Source of the DNA: Streptomyces sp. NBC_01408
GTDB taxonomy: Bacteria; Actinomycetota; Actinomycetes; Streptomycetales; Streptomycetaceae
DNA length: 64,000 nt
NCBI RefSeq assembly: GCF_026340255.1
Contig: NZ_JAPEPJ010000001.1
Coordinates: 1,116,001-1,180,000, forward strand
Reading direction: 5' to 3'
Positions 24,970 through 32,835 of this stretch are shown in pieces (the first letter of the stretch is position 1; the number at the start of each line of letters is the position of its first letter). The position numbers and the translations under genes were made by a program. The notes beneath the pieces were generated by a model that was not told the DNA's origin, did not search any database, and saw only the letters and a program-made list of their open reading frames with translations.

Positions 24970-27069
24970 GTGCCCGCGCACGCCCCCGACACCGACACCC
25001 ACACCGGCACCAGCACCGGCACCGCGCCCCACGACCCGAACCCGCTCGCCCGCGAACGCGCGCACCTCGCCGCCTCCCGCTCCGCGCTCCGCGCCATGCG
25101 CGAGGACGTCGAGTCCCTCGACATCCGCGACGTCACCGCGAACTGGGTCAACGCGATCGTCCTCCAGGCCCAGATCGACGACCGCATCAAGGCCCTCGCC
25201 GACCTCGCCCACACCCCGCTCTTCTTCGGCCGCCTGAACTACCTGCACGCGCCGGGCGCGGACCTCGCCGAGGGCGGGGAGGGCGAGCAGTTCTACATCG
25301 GCCGCCGGCACGTCCACGATGCGGGCGGCGACCCGATGGTCATCGACTGGCGCGCGCCCGTCTCCCAGCCGTTCTACCGGGCCTCCAAGACCGACCCGCA
25401 GGACGTCGCCCTGCGCCGCCGCTTCGGCTACACCGGCGGCGAGCTGACCGCGTACGAGGACGAGCACCTCTCCGACCCCTCAGAGGCGACCGCCGTCAGC
25501 AAGCTGCTCCAGCAGGAGATCGAGCGCCCGCGCGTCGGCCCCATGCGGGACATCGTCGCGACGATCCAGCCCGAGCAGGACGAGATCGTGCGCTCCGGCC
25601 TGTCCGGCTCCGTCTGCGTCCAGGGAGGCCCCGGCACCGGGAAGACCGCCGTCGGCCTGCACCGCGTCGCCTACCTCCTCTACGCGCACCGCGACCGCCT
25701 CGCCCGCACCGGGACCCTGGTCATCGGGCCGAACCGTTCCTTCCTCCACTACATCGAGCAGGTCCTGCCCGCCCTGGGCGAGCTGGAGGTCCAGCAGGCC
25801 ACCGTCGACGACCTGGTCGCCCGCGAGGGCCTGGAGGTACGCGGCTCCGACGCGGCCGGGACCGCCGTGGTCAAGGGCGACGCCCGGATGGCGGAGGTGC
25901 TGCGCCGCGCCGTCCGCTCGCACGTCACCCTGCCCACCGAGCCGCTGATGGTCGTCCGCGGCTCGCGCCGCTGGCGCGTCCCCGCGTACGAGCTGGAGGA
26001 GCTCGTCACGCAGCTCCTCGACCGGGACATCCGCTACGGCGCGGCCCGCGAGGCCCTCCCCCAGCGGATCGCGCACTCGGTGCTCGTACGGATGGAGCAG
26101 GCGGGCGAGGCGCCGGACGACCGGGTGCAGGACGCGGTGGCCCGCAACGCGGCGGTGAAGGCGGCCGTCAAGGAGATGTGGCCGCCGGTGGAACCGGCGA
26201 AGCTCCTCCTGAGGCTGCTCTCGGACCCCGACTTCCTCGCGCTGCACGCGGCGGACGTCCTCACGGCCGACGAGCAGAAGCTCCTGCTGTGGACGAAGCC
26301 CTTCCGGAGCGTGAAGTCCGCGAAGTGGTCGGCGGCGGACCTGGTCCTCATCGACGAGGCGGCCGACCTGGTGGAACGCACCCACTCCCTCGGCCATGTC
26401 GTCCTCGACGAGGCACAGGACCTGTCCCCGATGCAGTACCGGGCGGTGGGGCGGCGCTGCACGACGGGCTCGGCGACGGTACTGGGCGACCTGGCACAGG
26501 GCACCACCCCGTGGGCCACCCGCAGCTGGGACGAGGCCCTGACGCACCTGGGGAAGCCGCAGGCGGTGGTGGAGGAGCTGACGGCGGGCTTCCGCGTACC
26601 GCGCGAGGTGATCGCCTACGCCTCCCGCCTGCTGCCGTCGATCTCGCCGGGGCTGGCCCCGGTGTCCTCGGTCCGCGAGACCCCGGGCTCACTGCGCATC
26701 TCGGAGACGGCGGACCTGACACCGGCGGTGGTCTCGGCGTGTCTGGAGGCTCTGGCCCACGAGGGCTCGGTGGGCCTGATCGCGGCCGACGCCCGTATCC
26801 CGGCCCTGGCGGAGGCCCTGCGGGCGGCGGACCTGGCGTACCTCGCGCCGGGCGAGGAGACGACGGCGGAGTCCCGGCTGACGCTGGTGCCGGCGTCGCT
26901 GGCGAAGGGCCTGGAGTACGACTACGTGGTACTGGACGAGCCCGCGGCGGTCGTGGACGGCGAGCCGGACGAACGCACGGGCCTGCGCCGGCTCTACGTC
27001 TGCCTCACCCGAGCCGTCTCGGGCCTGACGGCCCTCCACTCGGCCCCGCTCCCGGCGGCCCTGGCCTGA
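24970..27069 (+). CDS. helR: HelR/HelD-like RNA polymerase recycling ATPase
   Basis: A 699-residue superfamily 1 ATPase of the HelD/HelR group. The N-terminal coiled-coil part contains LARERAHLAASRSALRAMRED. Walker A is GGPGTGKTAVGLHR near residue 222, and motif II is LDEAQDLSPMQ near 478. The late motif GLEYDYVVLDEP lies near 640. HelR displaces rifamycin and recycles stalled RNA polymerase in Streptomyces venezuelae. The GTG has GGAGG 7 bases upstream. The symbol is by family resemblance; a general HelD role is equally possible. Confidence 0.82.
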   Translation: MPAHAPDTDTHTGTSTGTAPHDPNPLARERAHLAASRSALRAMREDVESLDIRDVTANWVNAIVLQAQIDDRIKALADLAHTPLFFGRLNYLHAPGADLAEGGEGEQFYIGRRHVHDAGGDPMVIDWRAPVSQPFYRASKTDPQDVALRRRFGYTGGELTAYEDEHLSDPSEATAVSKLLQQEIERPRVGPMRDIVATIQPEQDEIVRSGLSGSVCVQGGPGTGKTAVGLHRVAYLLYAHRDRLARTGTLVIGPNRSFLHYIEQVLPALGELEVQQATVDDLVAREGLEVRGSDAAGTAVVKGDARMAEVLRRAVRSHVTLPTEPLMVVRGSRRWRVPAYELEELVTQLLDRDIRYGAAREALPQRIAHSVLVRMEQAGEAPDDRVQDAVARNAAVKAAVKEMWPPVEPAKLLLRLLSDPDFLALHAADVLTADEQKLLLWTKPFRSVKSAKWSAADLVLIDEAADLVERTHSLGHVVLDEAQDLSPMQYRAVGRRCTTGSATVLGDLAQGTTPWATRSWDEALTHLGKPQAVVEELTAGFRVPREVIAYASRLLPSISPGLAPVSSVRETPGSLRISETADLTPAVVSACLEALAHEGSVGLIAADARIPALAEALRAADLAYLAPGEETTAESRLTLVPASLAKGLEYDYVVLDEPAAVVDGEPDERTGLRRLYVCLTRAVSGLTALHSAPLPAALA

Positions 27070-27094
27070 CGGGCCGACAACTGCGGCGACCTGG

Positions 27095-27121
27095 AACCGA
27101 GGCGGGTGGTCCGCCTCGGTT
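27095..27121 (+). terminator. Terminator after the helR-like gene
   Basis: Perfect 11-bp stem AACCGAGGCGG / CCGCCTCGGTT with loop GTGGT, 26 bases after the stop. Confidence 0.85.
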
Positions 27122-27178
27122 CGGAGCCCTGCCGGGCCGCTCTTCGCGAGGGTCTGCCGTGACCGTGCGACCGCCGCG

Positions 27179-28600
27179 TCACTGGCCCGACTGGTCCTTG
27201 CTTGCGCCCGCTTCGGTGGAGCCGGCCTTCTCCAGGAGCTCCTTGAAGGGCGTCTGCGCGGTGGAGCCGCGCACCTGCGCGAAACCATACCGGTCAATCA
27301 TCTCTTGGCTGCGTTTGGGCAAGTTGGGATTGAACCTGACCCTGTCACCCGGTGGCGATATAGCCACATCTATGCGCGACCGCTCACGACCGGACACCCG
27401 CCACACCGTTATACGCTGTGGACCTCGGATCACATTGAGGATCTCACTGCTGTTCGAAATCCCGGATTCATTCTTGTATTCTGTACCTTTTGGTTCCCGG
27501 GGACCCAGCTTCTCGCCTCTCTTTTTGAGCTCCTCGACAGTCACCCTGGATCCTCCGTAATTGGCAGGAAGTATCATCCTGTCCTTCCTGATCACGTACA
27601 CCTGGGTCTGCGCTCTAATTGCCTCGTAATTCAACTTTTCGGGATTCTCGATCTCGACGACTACATCCTGCGCAATTTCTTCCCCTGGATCCAGAACGCG
27701 CCCCTCCGGCGTAACAAACTCGCCATCGTAGATCAATTTCAGCGAAGGGGGGCCGTCCTCAGAAATAAGGTTCGCGGGCCCGCCATGGATCCAGTAGATA
27801 CTGCCGAGTACGTAGACCGGAATCTTGCCGTCGTTTCTTACGTGCAGACGGACCGTCACATGCATCGCCGCCCTCGCCCTGTCCAGGCTTGCCTCCTTGA
27901 ACTCAGCCCCACTCATGATCAGCGGGGTGACCGTATAGGGGACATAGACCTGCGTATACGCCAGGTTCATGCCGGCAAGGAGGGTGGGGATGATCGCCCC
28001 GATCGCGATGCGACCGGGATATCGAAGACCCTTCCACGCCCGGGATCTGATGAGTTCAATCCCCGCCACTACCGACCCGACAAGGAAGAGGATCACAATC
28101 ACGGACCGGCGGTTTAGTTGCTCGCCGATCTGCAGCAGGAGAAGCGAGAAGCTACCAAGAAAGACGATGCCGACTCCGGCCAGAACAATGGCCCCCGAAT
28201 AGCGTCTTTCCCGCTTGTGCCAATAGTCGACAGCGGACAATGCGGCGATCAATACCATCAGACCCGCAGCAAGGACCGTATATCCTGCGAGTCGTCCGCC
28301 GAAGGTCAGGGCATCACAGCTGTCCTTCCAGCCAATCCAGATGAGCAGGCACGCGGACAAGAAGAAGCCGATGAACATGATGCCGCCGACTGCCCGTCGA
28401 CGCACGGCTCGATCTGGCCAGACAGTACTGTCTCCGCCGATCCAACGGACGTCGCGCCCGAATGGCTGACCAGCATGGGAGAGGAGTTTTTGGAGTTCGC
28501 TGGGGGACCGCACTTTGCCCACGGACTTGCCGCTGATTGTGACTGTCCGCCAGCCGAGGTCGTCAGGCACCCCTACGGTTACCTCGGGGGTGTACGCCAT
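27179..28600 (-). CDS. Lower-GC multi-pass membrane protein, unknown
   Basis: A protein of about 473 residues, unrecognised. Residues 60-220 hold about five membrane helices (FIGFFLSACLLIWIGW, LAGYTVLAAGLMVLIAA, AIVLAGVGIVFLGSFSLLLL, VIVILFLVGSVVAGIEL and IAIGAIIPTLLAG). A soluble beta-rich part follows (MHVTVRLHVRNDGKIPVYVLGSIYW), presumably exposed, then a charged C-terminus. Codon use is clearly poorer in G/C at third positions than in the neighbours, a sign of recent transfer. The ATG at 28600 is preferred; one at 28672 extends it by 24 codons. Confidence 0.7.
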   Translation of the reverse strand: MAYTPEVTVGVPDDLGWRTVTISGKSVGKVRSPSELQKLLSHAGQPFGRDVRWIGGDSTVWPDRAVRRRAVGGIMFIGFFLSACLLIWIGWKDSCDALTFGGRLAGYTVLAAGLMVLIAALSAVDYWHKRERRYSGAIVLAGVGIVFLGSFSLLLLQIGEQLNRRSVIVILFLVGSVVAGIELIRSRAWKGLRYPGRIAIGAIIPTLLAGMNLAYTQVYVPYTVTPLIMSGAEFKEASLDRARAAMHVTVRLHVRNDGKIPVYVLGSIYWIHGGPANLISEDGPPSLKLIYDGEFVTPEGRVLDPGEEIAQDVVVEIENPEKLNYEAIRAQTQVYVIRKDRMILPANYGGSRVTVEELKKRGEKLGPREPKGTEYKNESGISNSSEILNVIRGPQRITVWRVSGRERSRIDVAISPPGDRVRFNPNLPKRSQEMIDRYGFAQVRGSTAQTPFKELLEKAGSTEAGASKDQSGQ

Positions 28601-28747
28601 GACATCAGCCTGCCGCTTGTCCGCGGTAACCGCCTCCGGAGCGGCGCGCACCGCACAGCGGGTCGCACCCATCGGGGTGCGCTCGACGCGGTGCGGGGTG
28701 AAGCTGGATATGACGTTTTGGTGTCGCCCCTACTCAGAGGAACTCGC

Positions 28748-28945
28748 ATGCGTACACGACTTCTCGGGTTTACCGCCGCTCTGATACTGGCCGCTCTTGG
28801 CGTCGCGGGTCCCGTTGCACAAGCGGCCGTACCTGCTGTAACTGAGCCGATGTGTGTGCAGGGTGACGGAACGGTGGAGTACGACTCCGGTGCCGGCAAG
28901 TGGATCTGCGTGGGCGGCAGTCACGACGGCGAATCCATCAGCTGA
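28748..28945 (+). CDS. Small secreted protein with two cysteines
   Basis: A 65-residue precursor. Residues 1-27 (MRTRLLGFTAALILAALGVA, then AQA) are a clear signal peptide. The mature part of about 38 residues has Cys in EPMCVQG and KWICVGG, which could form one disulphide. GAGGA lies 7 bases before the ATG. It diverges from the lower-GC membrane protein gene and is not recognised. The mature peptide resembles short exported Streptomyces peptides of unknown role. Confidence 0.65.
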   Translation: MRTRLLGFTAALILAALGVAGPVAQAAVPAVTEPMCVQGDGTVEYDSGAGKWICVGGSHDGESIS

Positions 28946-29079
28946 CCACGGCATGGCACTCGATCGGCCAACTCCTGCCCCCGCCAGTCGGCCCGGCCCC
29001 CGATAAGCGGCGGATCCGGCCGACCGAGGAGCGGGGGCCGGGGCAGCGCCCCCGACCCCCCGACCCCCCGGCCGCAGGG

Positions 29080-29766
29080 TCAGGCCAGCGCCGCCCGCCA
29101 CTCGGCGACGGCCGTAGCCGAGACCGGGCCGTCCCACCCGGAGGGACGCGCCGCGCCGCCGATGTGGAAGGCGTCGATGCCACCTGCGCGCAGCACCGGC
29201 AGGTGCCCCAGCGTCAGGCCGCCGCCGACCAGGATCCGCGCCCCGTACCCCGGCTCGCCCCGCCGCGCCGCCTCCGCGAGCAGCACCGGCAGGCCCTCGT
29301 CGACCCCGGCTGCGGAGCCCGCCGTCAGGTACGTGTCCAGACCGGGCAGGTCCGCCAGCGTCTTGCGCAGCTGGTCCCGGTCCGCCGCGCGGTCGATCGC
29401 CCGGTGGAAGGTCCAGCGGCAGCCCTCCAGCTCCGCGACGACCGCCTCGACGGCTACGAGGTCGGGGCTGCCGTCCGGGTTCAGGAAGCCGAGGACGAAC
29501 TCCTGCGCGCCCTCCGACCGCAGCTCCCGCGCCGCTTCGAGCAGGACGGACACGTCACCGGCCGCGAAGCCGTCCGTCTTGCGGAGCATCACGCGCAGCG
29601 GGATGTCGACCGCCGCCCTGATCGCCGCGAAGGTCTCGCGCGGCGGGGTGAGCCCGTCGGCGGCCATGTCGGTGACCAGTTCGAGTCGGTCCGCCCCACC
29701 GGCCTGGGCCGCGATCGCGTCCTCCACGTCGAGGGCGATCACCTCCAGGAGCGCACGGTTGCTCAT
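29080..29766 (-). CDS. cutC: CutC family protein
   Basis: A 228-residue TIM-barrel protein of the CutC family. It starts LLEVIALDVEDAIAAQAGGADRLELV, followed by PLRVMLRKTDGF near residue 60 and the ILVGGGLTLGHLPVL segment near 180. CutC was named for copper homeostasis in E. coli, but its biochemical role is unsettled. It has a dre-like DasR site 44-59 bases upstream, which would link it to amino-sugar control. It converges on the small secreted protein gene and diverges from the HD protein. Confidence 0.88.
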   Translation of the reverse strand: MSNRALLEVIALDVEDAIAAQAGGADRLELVTDMAADGLTPPRETFAAIRAAVDIPLRVMLRKTDGFAAGDVSVLLEAARELRSEGAQEFVLGFLNPDGSPDLVAVEAVVAELEGCRWTFHRAIDRAADRDQLRKTLADLPGLDTYLTAGSAAGVDEGLPVLLAEAARRGEPGYGARILVGGGLTLGHLPVLRAGGIDAFHIGGAARPSGWDGPVSATAVAEWRAALA

Positions 29767-29809
29767 TCGATCCCATCCTTCGGAAAACAGCTCGGGAAGT
29801 AGCTCGGAA

Positions 29810-29825
29810 ATAGGTCTAGTCCAAT
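29810..29825. promoter_or_regulatory. dre-like site (DasR operator) upstream of cutC
   Basis: ATAGGTCTAGTCCAAT matches 12 of 16 positions of the DasR consensus ACTGGTCTAGACCACT, including the central GGTCTAG and the CCA. It lies between cutC and the divergent HD gene. Confidence 0.55.
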
Positions 29826-29889
29826 ATCCAGGGTACGGGCCTCCACCCGCGCTTCACCAGCACAATCACGCCACCCCCACAATGTGCGC

Positions 29890-30567
29890 ATGGACACAGG
29901 CGCCCCGAGCAGCGACACCCACACCGACACCGCGGCCCTCGAAGCCCGTTGGCGGGCGACCGTCACCGCCGCCGGCGCCCCCGCCGACCGCGATCCCGCC
30001 CCCTACGCCGACCGCCTCCTCGCCGCCTGGGGGGAGCCGCAGCGCCGCTACCACACCACCGCGCACCTGACCGCCGTACTCCTCCACATCGACACGCTGG
30101 AGCAGTACGCCGCCGATCCCGCCGCCGTGCAGCTCGCCGCCTGGTTCCACGACGCCGTCTACCGCCCCGACCGCTCCGAGAACGAGGAGCGCAGCGCCGC
30201 CCTCGCCGAGCGCGCCCTCCCCGAGCTCGGCGTCGACGCCGCGCGCACCGCCGAGGTGGCCCGCCTGGTCCGGCTCACCGTCACCCACGACCCCGCCCCC
30301 GGCGACATCGACGGCGAGGTGCTCTGCGACGCGGACCTGGCCGTCCTGGCCGGGGAGCCGCAGGCCTACGCCGCTTACGCCGCCGCCGTCCGCGCCGAGT
30401 ACGGCTTCGTCCCGGACGAGGCCTTCCGCACCGGCCGCGCCGCCGTACTGCGCCAGCTGCTCGACCTGCCGCGGCTCTTCCGCACGCCCTACGGAGCCGC
30501 GCACTGGGAGGCCCCGGCCCGCGCGAACCTCGCCGCGGAACTCGCCTCGCTCCAGTCACACAGGTAA
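29890..30567 (+). CDS. HD-domain predicted metal-dependent phosphohydrolase
   Basis: A 225-residue HD-superfamily protein. The metal ligands are in RRYHTTAHL (residue about 55) and AAWFHDAVY (about 85), with a later DADLAVL segment near 150. Members of this group are predicted hydrolases of phosphorylated nucleotides or similar small molecules. A GTG at 29884 is an alternative start two codons upstream. No clear ribosome site is seen. Confidence 0.82.
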   Translation: MDTGAPSSDTHTDTAALEARWRATVTAAGAPADRDPAPYADRLLAAWGEPQRRYHTTAHLTAVLLHIDTLEQYAADPAAVQLAAWFHDAVYRPDRSENEERSAALAERALPELGVDAARTAEVARLVRLTVTHDPAPGDIDGEVLCDADLAVLAGEPQAYAAYAAAVRAEYGFVPDEAFRTGRAAVLRQLLDLPRLFRTPYGAAHWEAPARANLAAELASLQSHR

Positions 30568-30614
30568 CAGCCGCGCAGGGAATTTGATCACGTTGGCCAT
30601 GGTTGGTGAGGGAC

Positions 30615-31862
30615 ATGCCCGAAGCCGCCGCTCGCACCCGCATGCCCGTCGCCGTCTACGTCCTCGGCCTGTCCGTCTTCGCACTCGGCACCAGCGAGTT
30701 CATGCTGTCGGGGCTGCTGCCACCCATCGCGGACGACATGGGCGTCACCATCCCGCAGGCGGGCCTGCTGATATCCGCCTTCGCGATCGGCATGGTCGTC
30801 GGGGCGCCGCTGCTGGCCGTGGCCACCCTGCGGCTGCCGCGCCGCACCACCCTCATCTCCCTGATCAGCCTCTTCGGCCTCGGGCAGGTCGCGGGCGCGC
30901 TGGCCCCCTCCTACGAGCTCCTCTTCGCCTCCCGCGTGGTCTCGGCCCTCGCCTGCGCCGGGTTCTGGGCCGTCGGCGCGGCCGTCGCCATCGCCATGGT
31001 CGAGCGCAACCAGCGGGCCCGCGCCATGGCCGTCATGATCGGCGGCCTGTCCATCGCGAACGTCCTCGGCGTCCCCGCCGGGGCCTTCCTCGGTGAGCAC
31101 CTCGGCTGGCGCTCCGCGTTCTGGTCGGTCGGCGCGGCCTCCGCGGTCGCCCTCGTAGGCATCCTCGTACTGGTCCCGAAGATCCCGCTGCCCGCGCAGA
31201 AGCCCCGGCTCGGGCGGGAGCTGGGCATCTACCGCGACCGGCAGGTGTGGCTGTCCATCGTCATCACGGCCCTCGCCGCCGGCGGCGTCTTCTGCGCCTT
31301 CAGCTACCTGTCCCCGCTGCTCACGGACGTGGCGGGGCTGGACTCGCAGTGGGTGCCGTGGATCCTCGGCCTCTTCGGCGTCGGCGCGCTGGCCGGCACC
31401 ACCCTCGGCGGCCGGGTGGCCGACGCGCACCTGTTCGGCGTGCTGCTGTGGGGCATCACCGCCTCGACGGTCTTCCTGACCGCGCTCGCCCTCCTCGCGT
31501 CCGCGCAGGCGGCGGCGATCGCCCTGTCCTTCCTGCTCGGCTTCTCGGCGTTCTTCACCGCCCCGGCGCTCAACGCCCGCATGTTCAACGTCGCCGGCGC
31601 CGCCCCGACCCTGGCCGGCGCCACCACCACGGCCGCGTTCAACCTCGGCAACACCGGCGGCCCCTGGCTGGGCGGCACCGTCATCGACGCGGGCCTCGGC
31701 TACGCCGCCACCGCCTGGGCGGGCGCGGCCATGACCGTCGCCGCCGTCGTCCTCACGGCGATCGCCCTCCGCCTGGACCGCCGCACCCCGCCCCGCGCGA
31801 CCCGCGTGGTCGCCTCCTCGGCGGCCGGATCGACCCCGGCCCCCGTGACCGAGCCGGCCTAG
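30615..31862 (+). CDS. Cmx/CmrA-like MFS drug efflux transporter
   Basis: A 415-residue, 12-helix DHA1-type exporter. The N-terminus YVLGLSVFALGTSEFMLSGL and the IADDMGVTIPQAGLLISAFA motif match the Cmx/CmrA chloramphenicol-efflux branch and related sugar or arabinose exporters. GAGGGAC precedes the ATG. An actual drug substrate is not shown by the sequence. Its stop codon (TAG) is formed within the CTAG end of the MITE-like element, so the element abuts or has fixed the 3' end of the gene. Confidence 0.82.
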   Translation: MPEAAARTRMPVAVYVLGLSVFALGTSEFMLSGLLPPIADDMGVTIPQAGLLISAFAIGMVVGAPLLAVATLRLPRRTTLISLISLFGLGQVAGALAPSYELLFASRVVSALACAGFWAVGAAVAIAMVERNQRARAMAVMIGGLSIANVLGVPAGAFLGEHLGWRSAFWSVGAASAVALVGILVLVPKIPLPAQKPRLGRELGIYRDRQVWLSIVITALAAGGVFCAFSYLSPLLTDVAGLDSQWVPWILGLFGVGALAGTTLGGRVADAHLFGVLLWGITASTVFLTALALLASAQAAAIALSFLLGFSAFFTAPALNARMFNVAGAAPTLAGATTTAAFNLGNTGGPWLGGTVIDAGLGYAATAWAGAAMTVAAVVLTAIALRLDRRTPPRATRVVASSAAGSTPAPVTEPA

Positions 31863-32023
31863 TGCTGTGACCGGAAAGGTCCACCGGGTCGCGCCGCCCG
31901 GCACGGCACCTCGCCGCATTGTCGGACCGCGCCGGTACGTCCAGTACGAGCCGCGGCCCTCCGCCTTGCGATGCACCGCACCGGACGACGCGACCCGGCA
32001 AACCTTCCCGGCCACAGCACTAG
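31859..32023. mobile_element. MITE-like element, 165 bp with about 50-bp terminal inverted repeats
   Basis: Both ends begin with CTAGTGCTGTG. The inverted repeats extend at least 50 bases, with 11 differences in the first 51 that are all transitions in one direction, then the pairing decays toward the middle. No open frame belongs to it. The CTAG ends suggest insertion into CTAG, as used by IS5-related elements. It separates the MFS gene from the convergent DUF4031 gene. Confidence 0.7.
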
Positions 32024-32099
32024 AGGAACGAGTCCGAGGTCCTCGGCGGCAGAGCGCGAAGAGGTCGTCCTCGAAGGAGGCGAACTCCGCCGACGGCTC

Positions 32100-32366
32100 C
32101 TACGCCGGCCGGCCCTTCGGGCGGCGCAGGCCGGCCTGGGTGAGGCGGCGGACGAGTTCCTTGCTGCCGATCTCCACCGCGCCCGCGCCGACCGCGGCCG
32201 CGTACCGGTGCGAGGGCACGTCGTAGTGGTCGCGCTCGAAGGCGCGCGGCGGGCAGCCGATGCCCGCCGCGAAAGCGTGCAGCTCCTCGTACGAGATGTC
32301 GCTGACCAGGTGCGACCACATGCGGCCGTGGCCCGGCCAGGTCGGCGGGTCGATGTAGACGGTCAC
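32100..32366 (-). CDS. DUF4031 family protein
   Basis: An 88-residue protein of family DUF4031, unknown function. The full core is present: TVYIDPPTWPGHGRMWSHLVSD is split over the first 22 residues, then IGCPPRAFERDHYDVP and the closing ELVRRLTQAGLRRPKGR. The GTG start overlaps the stop of the upstream gene (GTGA). After the TAG stop the same frame continues with 18 codons that look coding, up to the MITE-like element. Confidence 0.85.
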   Translation of the reverse strand: MTVYIDPPTWPGHGRMWSHLVSDISYEELHAFAAGIGCPPRAFERDHYDVPSHRYAAAVGAGAVEIGSKELVRRLTQAGLRRPKGRPA

Positions 32367-32734
32367 CGGCCGAGGACCGTGCCCAGGGTGCCCACCGCCG
32401 CCACCTTCACGCCCGCCTCCGAGCACACCCAGTGCGGGTCGGGTCCGAGTTCCGGCTCCACGTCCAGCGCGTGCGGGTCGCCGTGCGAGCAGACCGGGCA
32501 CAGCGGCCAGCGCCCGTACTTCTCCAGCAGCGCGTCCTTCACGTCCTGGGCAACGAGCCCGGGGAGGTAGTCGACCCCCTCCGGCCACTGCTCCACCCAC
32601 CACCGGCGGTGCGTGACCGAGTCCTCGACGAGGGAGACGACATCGGCATCGGCGACCTCGCCGGCGGCGAGGTCGGCGAGAACAAGTGCACGGGCGACAT
32701 GCAGCGCCTGTTCCAGGGGGGTCGCGTGGTCCAT
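32363..32734 (-). CDS. Conserved hypothetical protein with CxxC
   Basis: A 123-residue soluble protein, coupled by a GTGA overlap to the DUF4031 gene. The N-terminal half is helical and acidic (LEQALHVARALVLADLAAGEVADADVV is spread over residues 6-32). The C-terminal half contains WPLCPVCSHGDPHALDVEPE and HWVCSEAG, three cysteines and several His that suggest a metal site. The ATG at 32734 is preferred over the longer frame because the extra residues are Arg-rich noise. No family name is known to me. Confidence 0.7.
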   Translation of the reverse strand: MDHATPLEQALHVARALVLADLAAGEVADADVVSLVEDSVTHRRWWVEQWPEGVDYLPGLVAQDVKDALLEKYGRWPLCPVCSHGDPHALDVEPELGPDPHWVCSEAGVKVAAVGTLGTVLGR

Positions 32735-32815
32735 GCGCCCATTGTGACCCCGTACGGCCCAACGGGAGAAGGTCCTTCTCATACCGGTACGTATGGCTCC
32801 TTGACCCCCGCCACC

Positions 32816-32834
32816 CCTGAAAATAGGTTTCAGG
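32816..32834. promoter_or_regulatory. Probable RpiR-type operator
   Basis: CCTGAAAATAGGTTTCAGG is a perfect 7-bp inverted repeat with a 5-base centre, ending one base before the GTG of the RpiR gene. TGAAA-N-TTTCA is the typical core of RpiR-family operators. A weaker second palindrome GAAAGAAACTTTC lies at 32850-32862 inside the gene. Autoregulation is inferred. Confidence 0.6.
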
Positions 32835-32835
32835 C

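Noticed and set aside
30588..32015. 475-residue minus-strand frame opposite the MFS exporter
   Set aside because: Composition is Gly/Arg/Asp-rich without domains and it is the complement of a clear membrane-protein gene.
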